Shown in pieces: positions 1-6,800 of a stretch of 8,165 nt of DNA. Under the pieces are notes generated by a model. It was not told the origin of the DNA. It ran no database searches and was given only the letters and a program-made list of their open reading frames with translations. The stretch covers positions 1 through 8,165 of the forward strand of contig JAAYNU010000117.1 in the NCBI GenBank assembly GCA_012520695.1, read 5' to 3'. The stretch's first letter is position 1; each line of letters begins with the position of its first letter. This stretch comes from Erysipelothrix sp. (GTDB taxonomy: Bacteria > Bacillota_I > Bacilli_A > Erysipelotrichales > Erysipelotrichaceae). The translations under genes were made by a program, and so were the position numbers.

Positions 1-3000
1 ATATAAGGCATGTCTTCAACAGGAAGGATCTTAGAAATAACACCCTTGTTACCGTGACGACCCGCCATCTTGTCACCCTCAGAGATTTTACGCTTCTGAA
101 CGATGTAGACTTTTACGGATTCACTTACACCAGGAGATAGTTCATGACCATCTTCACGACGGAAGACACGAATGTCTTGAACAATACCACTACCACCATG
201 AGGAACTTTCAATGAGTTATCGCGAACTTCACGACTCTTCTCACCGAAGATTGCAAGCAATAGTTTTTCTTCTGGAGATATTTCTGATTGACCCTTAGGA
301 GTAACTTTACCAACTAGGATATCGCCCTCTTTAACTTCAGCACCAATCATAACGATACCACGCGCATCAAGATGACGGCATGACGCTTCACTTACGTTAG
401 GAATATCTCGAGTAATTTCCTCAGGTCCTAACTTAGTTTCACGAACTTCTAAAGTATATTCTTCAATGTGGATCGATGTATAAATGTCATCTTTTACAAG
501 ACGCTCACTCATGATAATCGCATACTCATAGTTATAACCATTCCAAGTCATAAATCCAACAGTGATGTTTTGCCCAAGAGCTAACTCACCATCTTGCATT
601 GAAGGTCCATCAGCTAAGATGTCACCATCGAAGACTTTTTCACCAACAACAACTAACGGTTTATGATTAATACATGTACCTTGGTTCGAACGACGGAATT
701 TTTGGAATTGGTAGATACGCTAGCCACCATCTGTGTTATTTACAATAACTTGGTTAGCATCAACATACTTAACAACACCATCAGCATGACAAATCACAGC
801 AGAACCAGAGTCCTTCGCGATTCGATGCTCAATACCTGTTCCAACATAAGGTGAACGAGGTTTCAATAGAGGAACTGCTTGACGCTGCATGTTCGCACCC
901 ATAAGTGCACGAGACGCATCATCGTTCTCCAAGAATGGAATCGCTGCCGTAGCAACAGAAACAATTTGTTGTGGAGAAACGTCAATTAATTCAACCGTTG
1001 AACGCTCAGCCAGAATGTTTTCACCACGGTAACGAACAACTACTTGCTCATTAACAAGACGATCACCACTGACCTCGTTTGCTTGCGCAATAACATATTC
1101 GACTTCATCATCAGCTGACAAGTAAATTACATCTTCTGTAACAATACCGCCCTCTTTAACGATTCGATACGGAGTTTGAATGAAACCATACGGATCAATT
1201 CGACCATAAGAAGTTAAGTTATTAATCAACCCAATGTTCGGACCTTCAGGTGTTTCAATAGGACAAATACGACCATAGTGAGACGTATGAACGTCACGCA
1301 CTTCAAATCCAGCACGATCTCGAGTAAGACCACCAGGCCCTAGAGCCGAAATACGACGCTTGTTCGTTAACTCAGCAAGCGGGTTCATTTGATCCATGAA
1401 CTGAGACAATTGAGATGAAGAGAAGAACTCTTTAACCATTGCAGTTAATGGACGAACGTTTGTTAGATTTTTAGGAGTTAAGATAGAAGAGTCACTTGAA
1501 ATGGACATTCTTTCCTTAACAACACGTTCCATACGGCTTAAACCAATACGGAACTGGTTTTGAATCAATTCACCAACAGAACGAACACGACGGTTCCCCA
1601 ATTGGTCAATATCATCATCAGAACCAACACCATCAATATAGTTTAAGAAATATGAGAATGTTGCATACATATCTGAAGCAACAATCGTTGTTTTCTCTAA
1701 TAATGGGTCATTTCCGACTAGTTTAACAGTTTCTTCACTGTGCTCATCAGGACGAACAAATAGTTCTTGCATCGCTGCTCCAACTAACCAAAGTGTAAGA
1801 TCTTCCTTCTCGATTGTTTCCATGAGAAGTTTGTCATTTGTTTTATTAATTTTTGGTGGGTTTACGTTAGGCGCAAAACGCTCAACTAAGAAACCACCGC
1901 GAGCTGTCATAATATCTTCACCCTTAGCATTTAATAATCGACCATACGTAAATAAACGATGACCGTAATTTAATACTGAATGAGCGTTGTCTTTAGTAAC
2001 AACAACAGGTTTCGCAATGATTCCTGTATAAATTTTAATTGTTTGACCCTTTAATACTTTTAGATCAGCCTCAGTTAGCACTGTTCCTTTTTCGTATTCG
2101 AATAAGTCAGATTCGATGTCACTTGCAAGAATACGTCCAACAAGAACGAAACTTCCATCAACAACGATTGTACGCACATCCGGAGCTGAGAAGATGTTAC
2201 GAAGTGGGAAAGCATTCATTGCCGACCCTTCACGTAAAGTATCTCTTAACTTCGTAATGTCATCACGTTTTGTAATGTGTGTTCCAGCAGGGAAAACTAC
2301 TTTTCCAGCAGCATCAACAACATCATGAACAAGACGCGTTCCATCAGCACGGTTATAAACTTCTAATTTTTTATGTAGCTTAAAGCGACCCGCTTTATTA
2401 AGGTCGTAACGACGAGGATCTAAGAACTTCGCGTTCATTAAGTTAATAGCACCATCTGTAGTAGGGATTTCATCAGCACGTTGGTTTTCATACATTGCAC
2501 GCAATGAATCTTCAAACGTAGCCGTCTTATCCAATACTAAAGAATCCACTAATTCAGGATAATTCCCGAAGTATGACGTATATAATAATGCATATAGTGA
2601 TAAGAACTCACGGTTCTCACTGTCAACTTCATCCCATTCGTTATAAACAGGTAATCCCATTGCTTCTAAAAATTGTTTAAATGAATCTGTCGAGAAAGCA
2701 TCTTCACCTTCTAATAAGTCAAGACTTAATCCCAATGATTTAAACAGAATTGTTGAAGCGATTGTTCGCTTACGGTCAACTTTCATATTAATGACGCGAC
2801 CATTCGCAGCCTTACGATCATCACTCATAAATTCAAGCCAAGTACCACGTCCCGGAATTAATTCCGATAAGAATGTTTCTCTACCTGTTTTATCGTCTGT
2901 TTCAGACTTAAAATACGCTCCAGGGGAACGCACAATTTGCGATACAATGACACGCTCAGCACCGTTAATTATAAAGGTACCCGTTTCCGTCATTAAAGGG

Positions 3001-3371
3001 AGATCTCCCAAGAAGACTTCCTCTTCTTTCTCAATGACCTCTCCGGTTTGTTTATTAATAATTTCAAGACGCATGATTGCACGCAATGGTGCAGCATAGT
3101 TCGCCTCACGAGTACGACACTCGTTTACATCATATTTAGGTTCTCCAAATGAGTAGTTAATAAACTTCAACTTCACATTTTCATTATAACTTTGAATAGG
3201 ATAGATTTCATTAAAAACCTCTGAAAGTCCCTCGTCTTTAAACCATTCGTAAGCTTGCGTTTGAATCTCAACCAAGTTCGGTAATTCTAAAGTACCACTT
3301 ACCTTTGAATAGTCACGTCGAGTTGCTTTATTACCAAATTTCTTAACACTATATGTTTGGTTTTTCTCCAT
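1..3371 (-). CDS. rpoB: RNA polymerase beta subunit, partial at left edge, interrupted by in-frame TAG
   Basis: Beta subunit of RNA polymerase, forming half of the active-site cleft. It starts at ATG 3369-3371, 8 nt after an AAAGGA ribosome-binding site. Residues 1-883 are open, TAG follows at 720-722, and the same frame then continues for 239 more beta residues to the window edge. Visible landmarks are the N-terminal protrusion and lobe ([15 protein letters not shown] near residue 131), [11 protein letters not shown] near 585, the rifampicin region [10 protein letters not shown] near 652-661, [13 protein letters not shown] near 703, and [14 protein letters not shown] near 821. After the stop come [21 protein letters not shown] and EDMPY. 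The Rif region lies about 190 residues later than in Bacillus subtilis, owing to expansions between residues 216 and 575. Oddities: the stop, Tyr for Asp at codon 950, and Asn670 at the E. coli 526 position. The C-terminus and rpoC lie outside the window. Identity is certain; whether the break is real is not. Confidence 0.97.
720..722 (-). other. In-frame TAG stop inside rpoB (codon 884)
   Basis: The codon after NNTDGG reads TAG. The next codons in the same frame read [16 protein letters not shown], the expected continuation of beta, so no base is missing or added. One substitution from GAG, AAG or CAG would account for it. Translation stopping here would remove the catalytic C-terminal part, which should be lethal if this were the only rpoB copy. 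Confidence 0.95.
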
Positions 3372-3395
3372 TTATGCCATCCTTTCTCATACACT

Positions 3396-3425
3396 AAAAA
3401 AACGCGCATAAACCCACACTTATGC
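3396..3425 (-). terminator. Terminator-like hairpin in the rpoB leader
   Basis: On the minus strand, GCATAA (3425-3420) pairs with TTATGC (3411-3406) across an 8-nt loop. Three bases (GCG) and then seven U residues (3402-3396) follow. The stem is only 6 bp and is offset from the U-tract, so this would be at best a partial terminator. It lies between the methyltransferase gene and rpoB, where a partial attenuator is known in the equivalent E. coli rplL-rpoB gap. Confidence 0.4.
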
Positions 3426-3433
3426 AATTTAAG

Positions 3434-3462
3434 ATTTTATCACTTCTAGACCCAGAAGTCAA
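3434..3462 (-). promoter_or_regulatory. Promoter for rpoB
   Basis: The -35 element TTGACT (3457-3462) and the -10 element TAAAAT (3434-3439) are separated by exactly 17 nt, each matching the vegetative consensus at 5 of 6 bases. The TGA stop of the upstream methyltransferase gene (3459-3461) lies inside the -35 hexamer. The spacer holds an inverted repeat, ACTTCT-N6-AGAAGT (3442-3459). Transcription would begin near 3427, just before a hairpin in the rpoB leader. It would give rpoBC a supply independent of the stalk operon. Confidence 0.65.
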
Positions 3463-4055
3463 GCCCTCACGGATCTGTAAATATAGAAACCCTTGTCCTT
3501 TTCAAGCAATTCACAGTTACCAAAAAGTTCCATGCACTTAGCCTGAGCACTCTTAGCACCATGTGATTTACGAATCACAAAGACAAACGAACCACCGGGG
3601 TTCAAGGAATCAAAAGCAGAGTCAAATAAAGTATACATTTTATCTTTACCAACTCGGATGGGTGGATTTGTAATGACATGATCATAATGCCCAGACAAAC
3701 CATCCTGAACTCTATTCGTACCATTAACCTTATATCGAGCAAAGTTTTCATTCGCAAGTTCAACACTACGAGAATTAATATCAACGCCCTCAACACTCAC
3801 ATCATCAAATAATTGAGACACAATCACACCAATAACACCGATGCCACATCCCAGGTCTGCAATAGATCCAGAAATATCTAAACCAGCATAGACCTTAAGA
3901 AGAGCTTCGGTGCCACGATCAAGTGTGAATTTTGAAAATACACCATCATCACTGATGAGCGAATATTCAATGTCTAAAAACCGGAAAGCAATTTCTTTCC
4001 GGTTTTTCTTCAACTGTGAATTGTCTGTAAAGTAATGACTCACAGAATCTTTCAA
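3459..4055 (-). CDS. RsmC-like class I SAM-dependent methyltransferase (YbxB family)
   Basis: Probable 16S rRNA guanine-N2 methyltransferase of the RsmC-like (MTS domain) family, 198 residues, close to the roughly 200 of Bacillus YbxB, which occupies the same place between rplL and rpoB. Visible motifs: SHYFTDNSQL at the N-terminus, GVFSK (38-42), the SAM-binding motif DLGCGIGVIG (67-76), the acidic end of strand 2, VDIN (91-94), and the catalytic NPPI (130-133) typical of methyltransferases acting on exocyclic amino groups of bases. It ends KGFYIYRSVRA, as the family does. The start is uncertain: TTG at 4053-4055 or GTG at 4041-4043, the latter giving the usual MSHYFT beginning. Neither has a good ribosome-binding site. 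It begins 6 nt after rplL, so translational coupling is likely. The exact rRNA target is inferred. Confidence 0.9.
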   Translation of the reverse strand: MKDSVSHYFTDNSQLKKNRKEIAFRFLDIEYSLISDDGVFSKFTLDRGTEALLKVYAGLDISGSIADLGCGIGVIGVIVSQLFDDVSVEGVDINSRSVELANENFARYKVNGTNRVQDGLSGHYDHVITNPPIRVGKDKMYTLFDSAFDSLNPGGSFVFVIRKSHGAKSAQAKCMELFGNCELLEKDKGFYIYRSVRA

Positions 4056-4061
4056 TACTTA

Positions 4062-4433
4062 CTACTTAACTTCTACTTCTGCACCAGCTTCGATTAACTT
4101 AGCTTTAAGTTCATCAGCTTCTGCAGGTTTGATGTTTTCTTTGATTGCTGATGGTGCGTTGTCAACTAGTGCTTTTGCTTCCATCATTCCAAGACCTGTG
4201 ATATCACGAAGCGCCTTGATAACTCCAACTTTTGAACCAGAAATTCCAGTTAATGTAACAGTTACTTCACTTGGACCTTCTTCTTCACCTGAATCTGTAG
4301 CCGCTGCTGCTGCAACTGGTGCTGCTGCACTTACTCCAAATTCTTCTTCAATTGCTTTTACTAATTCGTTTAATTCTAAAATTGTCATTTCCTTTAGGGA
4401 AGCGATCAATTCTTCTGATGTTAATTTTGCCAT
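4062..4433 (-). CDS. rplL: Ribosomal protein bL12 (L7/L12)
   Basis: Stalk protein of the large ribosomal subunit. Dimers bind the C-terminal helix of L10 and recruit translation GTPases. It has 123 residues, the usual size. The N-terminal dimerisation domain is residues 1-30 ([20 protein letters not shown]), the hinge is Ala-rich (about 37-46) with an acidic GEEEG patch, and the C-terminal factor-binding domain (55-123) contains [20 protein letters not shown] and ends [11 protein letters not shown]. The strand usually reading EFDV is EVTVTLT here, a mild divergence. ATG 4431-4433 lies 10 nt after a perfect AGGAGG (4444-4449). Its stop is TAG followed directly by an in-frame TAA, which shows that TAG terminates translation in this genome. 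Confidence 0.98.
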   Translation of the reverse strand: MAKLTSEELIASLKEMTILELNELVKAIEEEFGVSAAAPVAAAAATDSGEEEGPSEVTVTLTGISGSKVGVIKALRDITGLGMMEAKALVDNAPSAIKENIKPAEADELKAKLIEAGAEVEVK

Positions 4434-4459
4434 CTTAAAATTTCCTCCTGTTATGTTTA

Positions 4460-5068
4460 TTAAGCTTCTGTTGTTTCTTCAACAACAACTTCTTCAACTG
4501 CTGCTTCTTCAGCAACAACTTCTTCTACTACTGTTTCTTCTGCTACAACTGTTTCTTCAACAACTGGAGCTCCTTCGTTTGCTTCACGAACTTGTGCAAC
4601 TTGTGACACAGCGTAAGCAAATGAGCGGATTGGTGATTGGAACATACCAAGTAACATTGAAATCATGCCATCGTGGTTTGGTAATGCTGAGAGTTCTTTG
4701 ATCTCTTCTTCATTAACAACTTTTCCATCAACTACACCGACCTTTAGAATTAATTGCTTGTTCTTTTTAGCGAACGCAGCTAATACACGACTAGGTGCAA
4801 CAGCGTCTTCACTAAATGCAACAGCATTAGGACCTACTAATTGATCTTTCATTTCTGCAAAATCAGTTCCCTCGATAGCACGTTGGAATAATGAGTTTTT
4901 ATAAACTTTAAACTCAACACCCTCAGCACGAAGCTGGCTACGAAGAGTTGTCATTTTACCTACGGATAATCCGCGGTATTCAACTACTACAGTAGAACCT
5001 GAATTTAAAACCTTTTCTTGAATCTCTGCAACAACTGCTTTCTTATTTTCTAAGACTTCATTACGCAA
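4460..5068 (-). CDS. rplJ: Ribosomal protein uL10 with acidic C-terminal tail
   Basis: L10 anchors the L7/L12 stalk on 23S rRNA and acts as the autogenous repressor of its operon. The chosen start is TTG at 5066-5068, 7 nt after GGAGGTG (5075-5081), giving 202 residues beginning [13 protein letters not shown]. An ATG at 5188 in the same frame lies inside the L10 leader and is rejected. Core motifs: [10 protein letters not shown] (25-34), [16 protein letters not shown] (45-60), [10 protein letters not shown] (77-86) and the L12-binding helix [16 protein letters not shown] (145-160). Residues 169-202 form an extra Val/Glu-rich tail of repeated VVEE and VAEE units, so the protein is about 35 residues longer than the Bacillus one. 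Only 26 nt separate it from rplL. Confidence 0.97.
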   Translation of the reverse strand: MRNEVLENKKAVVAEIQEKVLNSGSTVVVEYRGLSVGKMTTLRSQLRAEGVEFKVYKNSLFQRAIEGTDFAEMKDQLVGPNAVAFSEDAVAPSRVLAAFAKKNKQLILKVGVVDGKVVNEEEIKELSALPNHDGMISMLLGMFQSPIRSFAYAVSQVAQVREANEGAPVVEETVVAEETVVEEVVAEEAAVEEVVVEETTEA

Positions 5069-5112
5069 AGTATTCACCTCCGTTTCGTTTTCTTTGGAAA
5101 TCGAATATACGC

Positions 5113-5146
5113 AAAATAAAATAAACCCGCGATAAGACACGAGTTT
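5113..5146 (-). terminator. Attenuator (intrinsic terminator) in the rplJ leader
   Basis: In the RNA, AAACUCGUG (5146-5138) pairs with CGCGGGUUU (5131-5123), a 9-bp stem with two U-G wobbles, closing a 6-nt loop (UCUUAU). The U-rich run AUUUUAUUUU (5122-5113) follows. It lies between the L10-leader motif and the rplJ ribosome-binding site, where the known Bacillus rplJL attenuator sits. Confidence 0.75.
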
Positions 5147-5160
5147 AAAAGTTTTATACT

Positions 5161-5215
5161 TTGTAACCTCGGTAACATAATTAAGCACATGGCCGTTACT
5201 GTCTTTGGTATATTG
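5161..5215 (-). ncRNA. L10 leader (ribosomal protein L10-binding autoregulatory RNA)
   Basis: The 5' leader of rplJ carries the conserved L10-leader signature: AAAGACAG, then GUAAC (5199-5195) pairing with GUUAC (5176-5172), UUAAUUAU in the apical part, and CCGAGG (5172-5167). This matches the Firmicutes L10-leader family, where L10 with its bound L12 dimers binds the kink-turn-like site and causes termination downstream. CGAGGUU in the motif can alternatively pair with AAACUCG of the terminator stem, with one mismatch, giving a plausible antiterminator. The family assignment is from memory of the Bacillus sequence; the alternative pairing is inferred by eye. Confidence 0.85.
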
Positions 5216-5226
5216 ATAACAGTACT

Positions 5227-5254
5227 ATTATACCGATACCACAGACAAAGTCAA
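5227..5254 (-). promoter_or_regulatory. Promoter of the rplJ operon
   Basis: TTGACT (5249-5254) and a perfect TATAAT (5227-5232) are separated by 16 nt. Transcription would start near 5220, giving a leader of about 150 nt that contains the L10 leader and the attenuator. The -35 element overlaps the stop codon of the upstream small ORF (5251-5253). Confidence 0.85.
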
Positions 5255-5457
5255 GACAATTTAATAACATGCGCAGTTTTGATAGCCACAAAACAATTAC
5301 CACCCATCATACCCATGCCTCTACGAGGTATGAATAAGCTGATTCCATAGATTACTAAGTACACAATCAGTACCCACATTAGGATTTTTAGGACACTGCG
5401 AAGAGCATCACTTATATTCTGATCGTATTCACAATCTTCGGATTCTTGTTCCTTCAT
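5251..5457 (-). CDS. Small single-helix membrane protein, unrecognised
   Basis: A 68-residue ORF whose product I do not recognise. The N-terminus is acidic (MKEQESEDCEYDQ), followed by one strongly hydrophobic helix (about residues 22-43, VLKILMWVLIVYLVIYGISLFI). Then come a positively charged RR, a Met/Gly-rich stretch (GMGMMGGNC) and a short basic tail. The positive-inside rule would put the C-terminus in the cytoplasm. It is preceded by a promoter with a perfect TTGACA, but no clear ribosome-binding site precedes the ATG at 5455-5457. It lies upstream of rplJ on the same strand, with its stop inside the rplJ -35 element. The hydrophobic pattern and promoter favour a real gene; the weak initiation site and small size keep this uncertain. 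Confidence 0.45.
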   Translation of the reverse strand: MKEQESEDCEYDQNISDALRSVLKILMWVLIVYLVIYGISLFIPRRGMGMMGGNCFVAIKTAHVIKLS

Positions 5458-5484
5458 TACGCAAAGGTCATCATCACACGCAAG

Positions 5485-5512
5485 AATGTATTCTTCTACG
5501 AAATAATGTCAA
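5485..5512 (-). promoter_or_regulatory. Promoter of the small membrane ORF, with palindrome over the -10
   Basis: A perfect -35 TTGACA (5507-5512) is followed after 16 nt by TACATT (5485-5490), a 4 of 6 match to the -10. A palindrome, AAGAAT-GT-ATTCTT (5482-5495), spans the -10 and would suit a repressor site. No specific regulator can be named from it. Confidence 0.5.
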
Positions 5513-5587
5513 ACACTCACATAGAAATTACTGCCCGCAACAAATAATTAAAGACTCTCATACAAACACAGTAAACCCATAAATTAA

Positions 5588-5607
5588 TGGTATAATTTAA
5601 GCAGAGG
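5588..5607 (+). promoter_or_regulatory. Extended -10 promoter and ribosome-binding site of the TraB-family gene
   Basis: TGG followed by a perfect TATAAT (5591-5596) forms an extended -10 element. No good -35 is visible at the right spacing. AGAGG (5603-5607) lies 7 nt before the ATG at 5615. The predicted start near 5603 leaves a leader of only about 12 nt. Confidence 0.65.
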
Positions 5608-5614
5608 TATTTCT

Positions 5615-6751
5615 ATGAAAACAATTCACTATAAAGATAAGACAATTCACATCGTGTCCACAGCACATGTGTCCAAACAATCCGTCATCGATGTTAAGAA
5701 CGCCATCGATGAAACACAACCTGAAGTGGTGTGCATTGAACTTGATGCCAATAGAGCACGATCAATGACACAAAAACCAAGTGACCCCGACATTAAAGAA
5801 ATCATCAAACAAAAAAAAGTCGGATCATTCATCACTAATCTCGTACTCTCTTCCTACCAGAAGAAAATGGCACAAGAACTCGACAGTGAGGTCGGTGGCG
5901 AAATGAAACAAGCAATTGCCAGCGCCAGTGAACTGGGTGTTCCCGTCCGCTATATTGATAGAGACGTTCAAATCACATTCAAACGAATTTGGGGTAACCT
6001 AGGATTCTGTAAGAAGGCACAAATGCTTACTCAACTCATCTTCAGTACATTCACAGATGAAAGTGTCTCTGAATCAAGCATTTAAGATCTTAAACAAAGT
6101 GATCTACTATACGAGGCCGTAAAGGAACTGGATGATAAATTACCAGAAATTTCCTTGAGCCTGCTTCATGAACGAAATTACTTCATGGCAGAAAAACTCA
6201 AAGCTCTACCGTATACCAACATCGTCGCAGTAGTAGGGGCAGCTCACACTGAAGGAATCATCGAAGCAATGAATCATGATTACTCCATCAAAGATTTGAA
6301 CACAATTCCTGAAAAGAAGAAGTTTAATATCACAGGATGGATTATTCCAATTGTCCTGGTTGGTCTTCTTACAGTTTTAACACTCCAAAATCCTGAGATG
6401 GGATACAACCAATTGATTACCTGGTTTCTTCTCTCAGCAGGGAGTGCAACCCTGGGTGCCTTACTCATCGGTGCTCACCCTCTTACAGTTCTTACCACAC
6501 TAATCAGTGCTCCAATTGGAACACTGTCTCCATTCCTTGCGGTCGGTTTCTTTGCTGGTCTTATGGAAGCATATCAAAGACCACCCAAAGTATCTGATTT
6601 TGAGAATCTTCAAAGTGATGCTTCTCAATTCAAAAAGTGGTTTCAAAACAAAGTATTGCGTATTCTATTAGTGTTCGTTGTGACAACACTCTTAAGTTCC
6701 ATCGGCACATTCATCGCCGGGGGTTCAATGATTGCGAAATTGTTTGCATAA
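5615..6751 (+). pseudogene. TraB-family membrane protein, split by an in-frame TAA
   Basis: Member of the TraB/PrgY (pheromone shutdown, TraB/GumN-like) family, of unclear biochemical role in most bacteria. Including the stop codon position the frame is 378 codons, near the usual family length. The N-terminal domain has TAHVS (16-20, usually GTAHVS) and VVCIELDANRAR (38-49); the middle has VGGEMKQAI and YIDRDVQITFKR. After the stop come LLHERNYFMAEKL (about 182-194) and VAVVGAAHTEGI (205-216, usually VVGAGH). The C-terminal third has about four membrane segments (241-258, 266-286, 290-318, 347-372). The frame stops at TAA 6083-6085 and resumes immediately as DLKQSDLLYEAVKEL, where the family normally has Glu before this segment. 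No frameshift is needed. Either a recent pseudogene or a sequence error; TTG 6155 could start a C-terminal fragment but has no clear ribosome-binding site. Confidence 0.88.
6083..6085 (+). other. In-frame TAA stop inside the TraB-family gene (codon 157)
   Basis: TAA sits between SVSESSI and DLKQSDLL in one continuous reading frame. Family members usually have an acidic EEIE-like run here, so GAA to TAA by one base change is the simplest explanation. Confidence 0.9.
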
Positions 6752-6754
6752 AGT

Positions 6755-6800
6755 AAAAAAATACCAAGCACCACGATTAATTCGTGATTGCTTGGTTTTT
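6755..6800. terminator. Bidirectional terminator between TraB-family and MFS genes
   Basis: ACCAAGCA (6763-6770) pairs with TGCTTGGT (6789-6796), and CACGA (6772-6776) with TCGTG (6782-6786), forming a long hairpin with a 5-nt loop. TTTTT follows on the plus strand (6796-6800) and AAAAAAA precedes it (6755-6761), giving a U-tract for either direction. The MFS stop codon (6777-6779) lies in the loop, so the right arm is also the end of the MFS coding region. Confidence 0.9.

Noticed and set aside
663..3099. Several plus-strand ORFs of 63-102 codons opposite rpoB
   Set aside because: They are antisense shadows of a strongly conserved coding region with no initiation signals or recognisable domains.
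720..3371. A deliberately split RNA polymerase beta subunit
   Set aside because: There is no intergenic gap, ribosome-binding site or start codon directly after the TAG, and homology resumes at the very next codon.
3602..3796. 64-codon minus-strand ORF inside the methyltransferase gene
   Set aside because: It is an alternative frame of the methyltransferase, whose own frame carries the SAM-binding and NPPI motifs.
4462..4567. Tandem repeat or CRISPR-like array
   Set aside because: The repetition follows codons for Val, Glu and Ala in the rplJ tail. There are no constant repeats with unique spacers.
4129..4701. 190-codon plus-strand ORF opposite rplL and rplJ
   Set aside because: Its Leu/Gln runs are the antisense of the acidic L10 tail and the Ala-rich L12 hinge; no ribosome-binding site or homology.
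5069..5188. Upstream ATG (5186-5188) as the rplJ start, adding 40 residues
   Set aside because: The extra residues lie in the L10-leader motif and attenuator, have no L10 homology, and the TTG at 5066-5068 has a strong GGAGGTG at proper spacing.
720..6085. Reassigned stop codons or an alternative genetic code
   Set aside because: The two internal stops are different triplets (TAG and TAA). rplL ends at its normal length with TAG followed by TAA, rplJ and the MFS gene end with TAA, and the methyltransferase ends with TGA at its expected length. All three stops therefore terminate translation here.
6280..6468. 62-codon minus-strand ORF opposite the TraB-family gene
   Set aside because: Antisense shadow of the membrane domain, with no promoter or ribosome-binding site.
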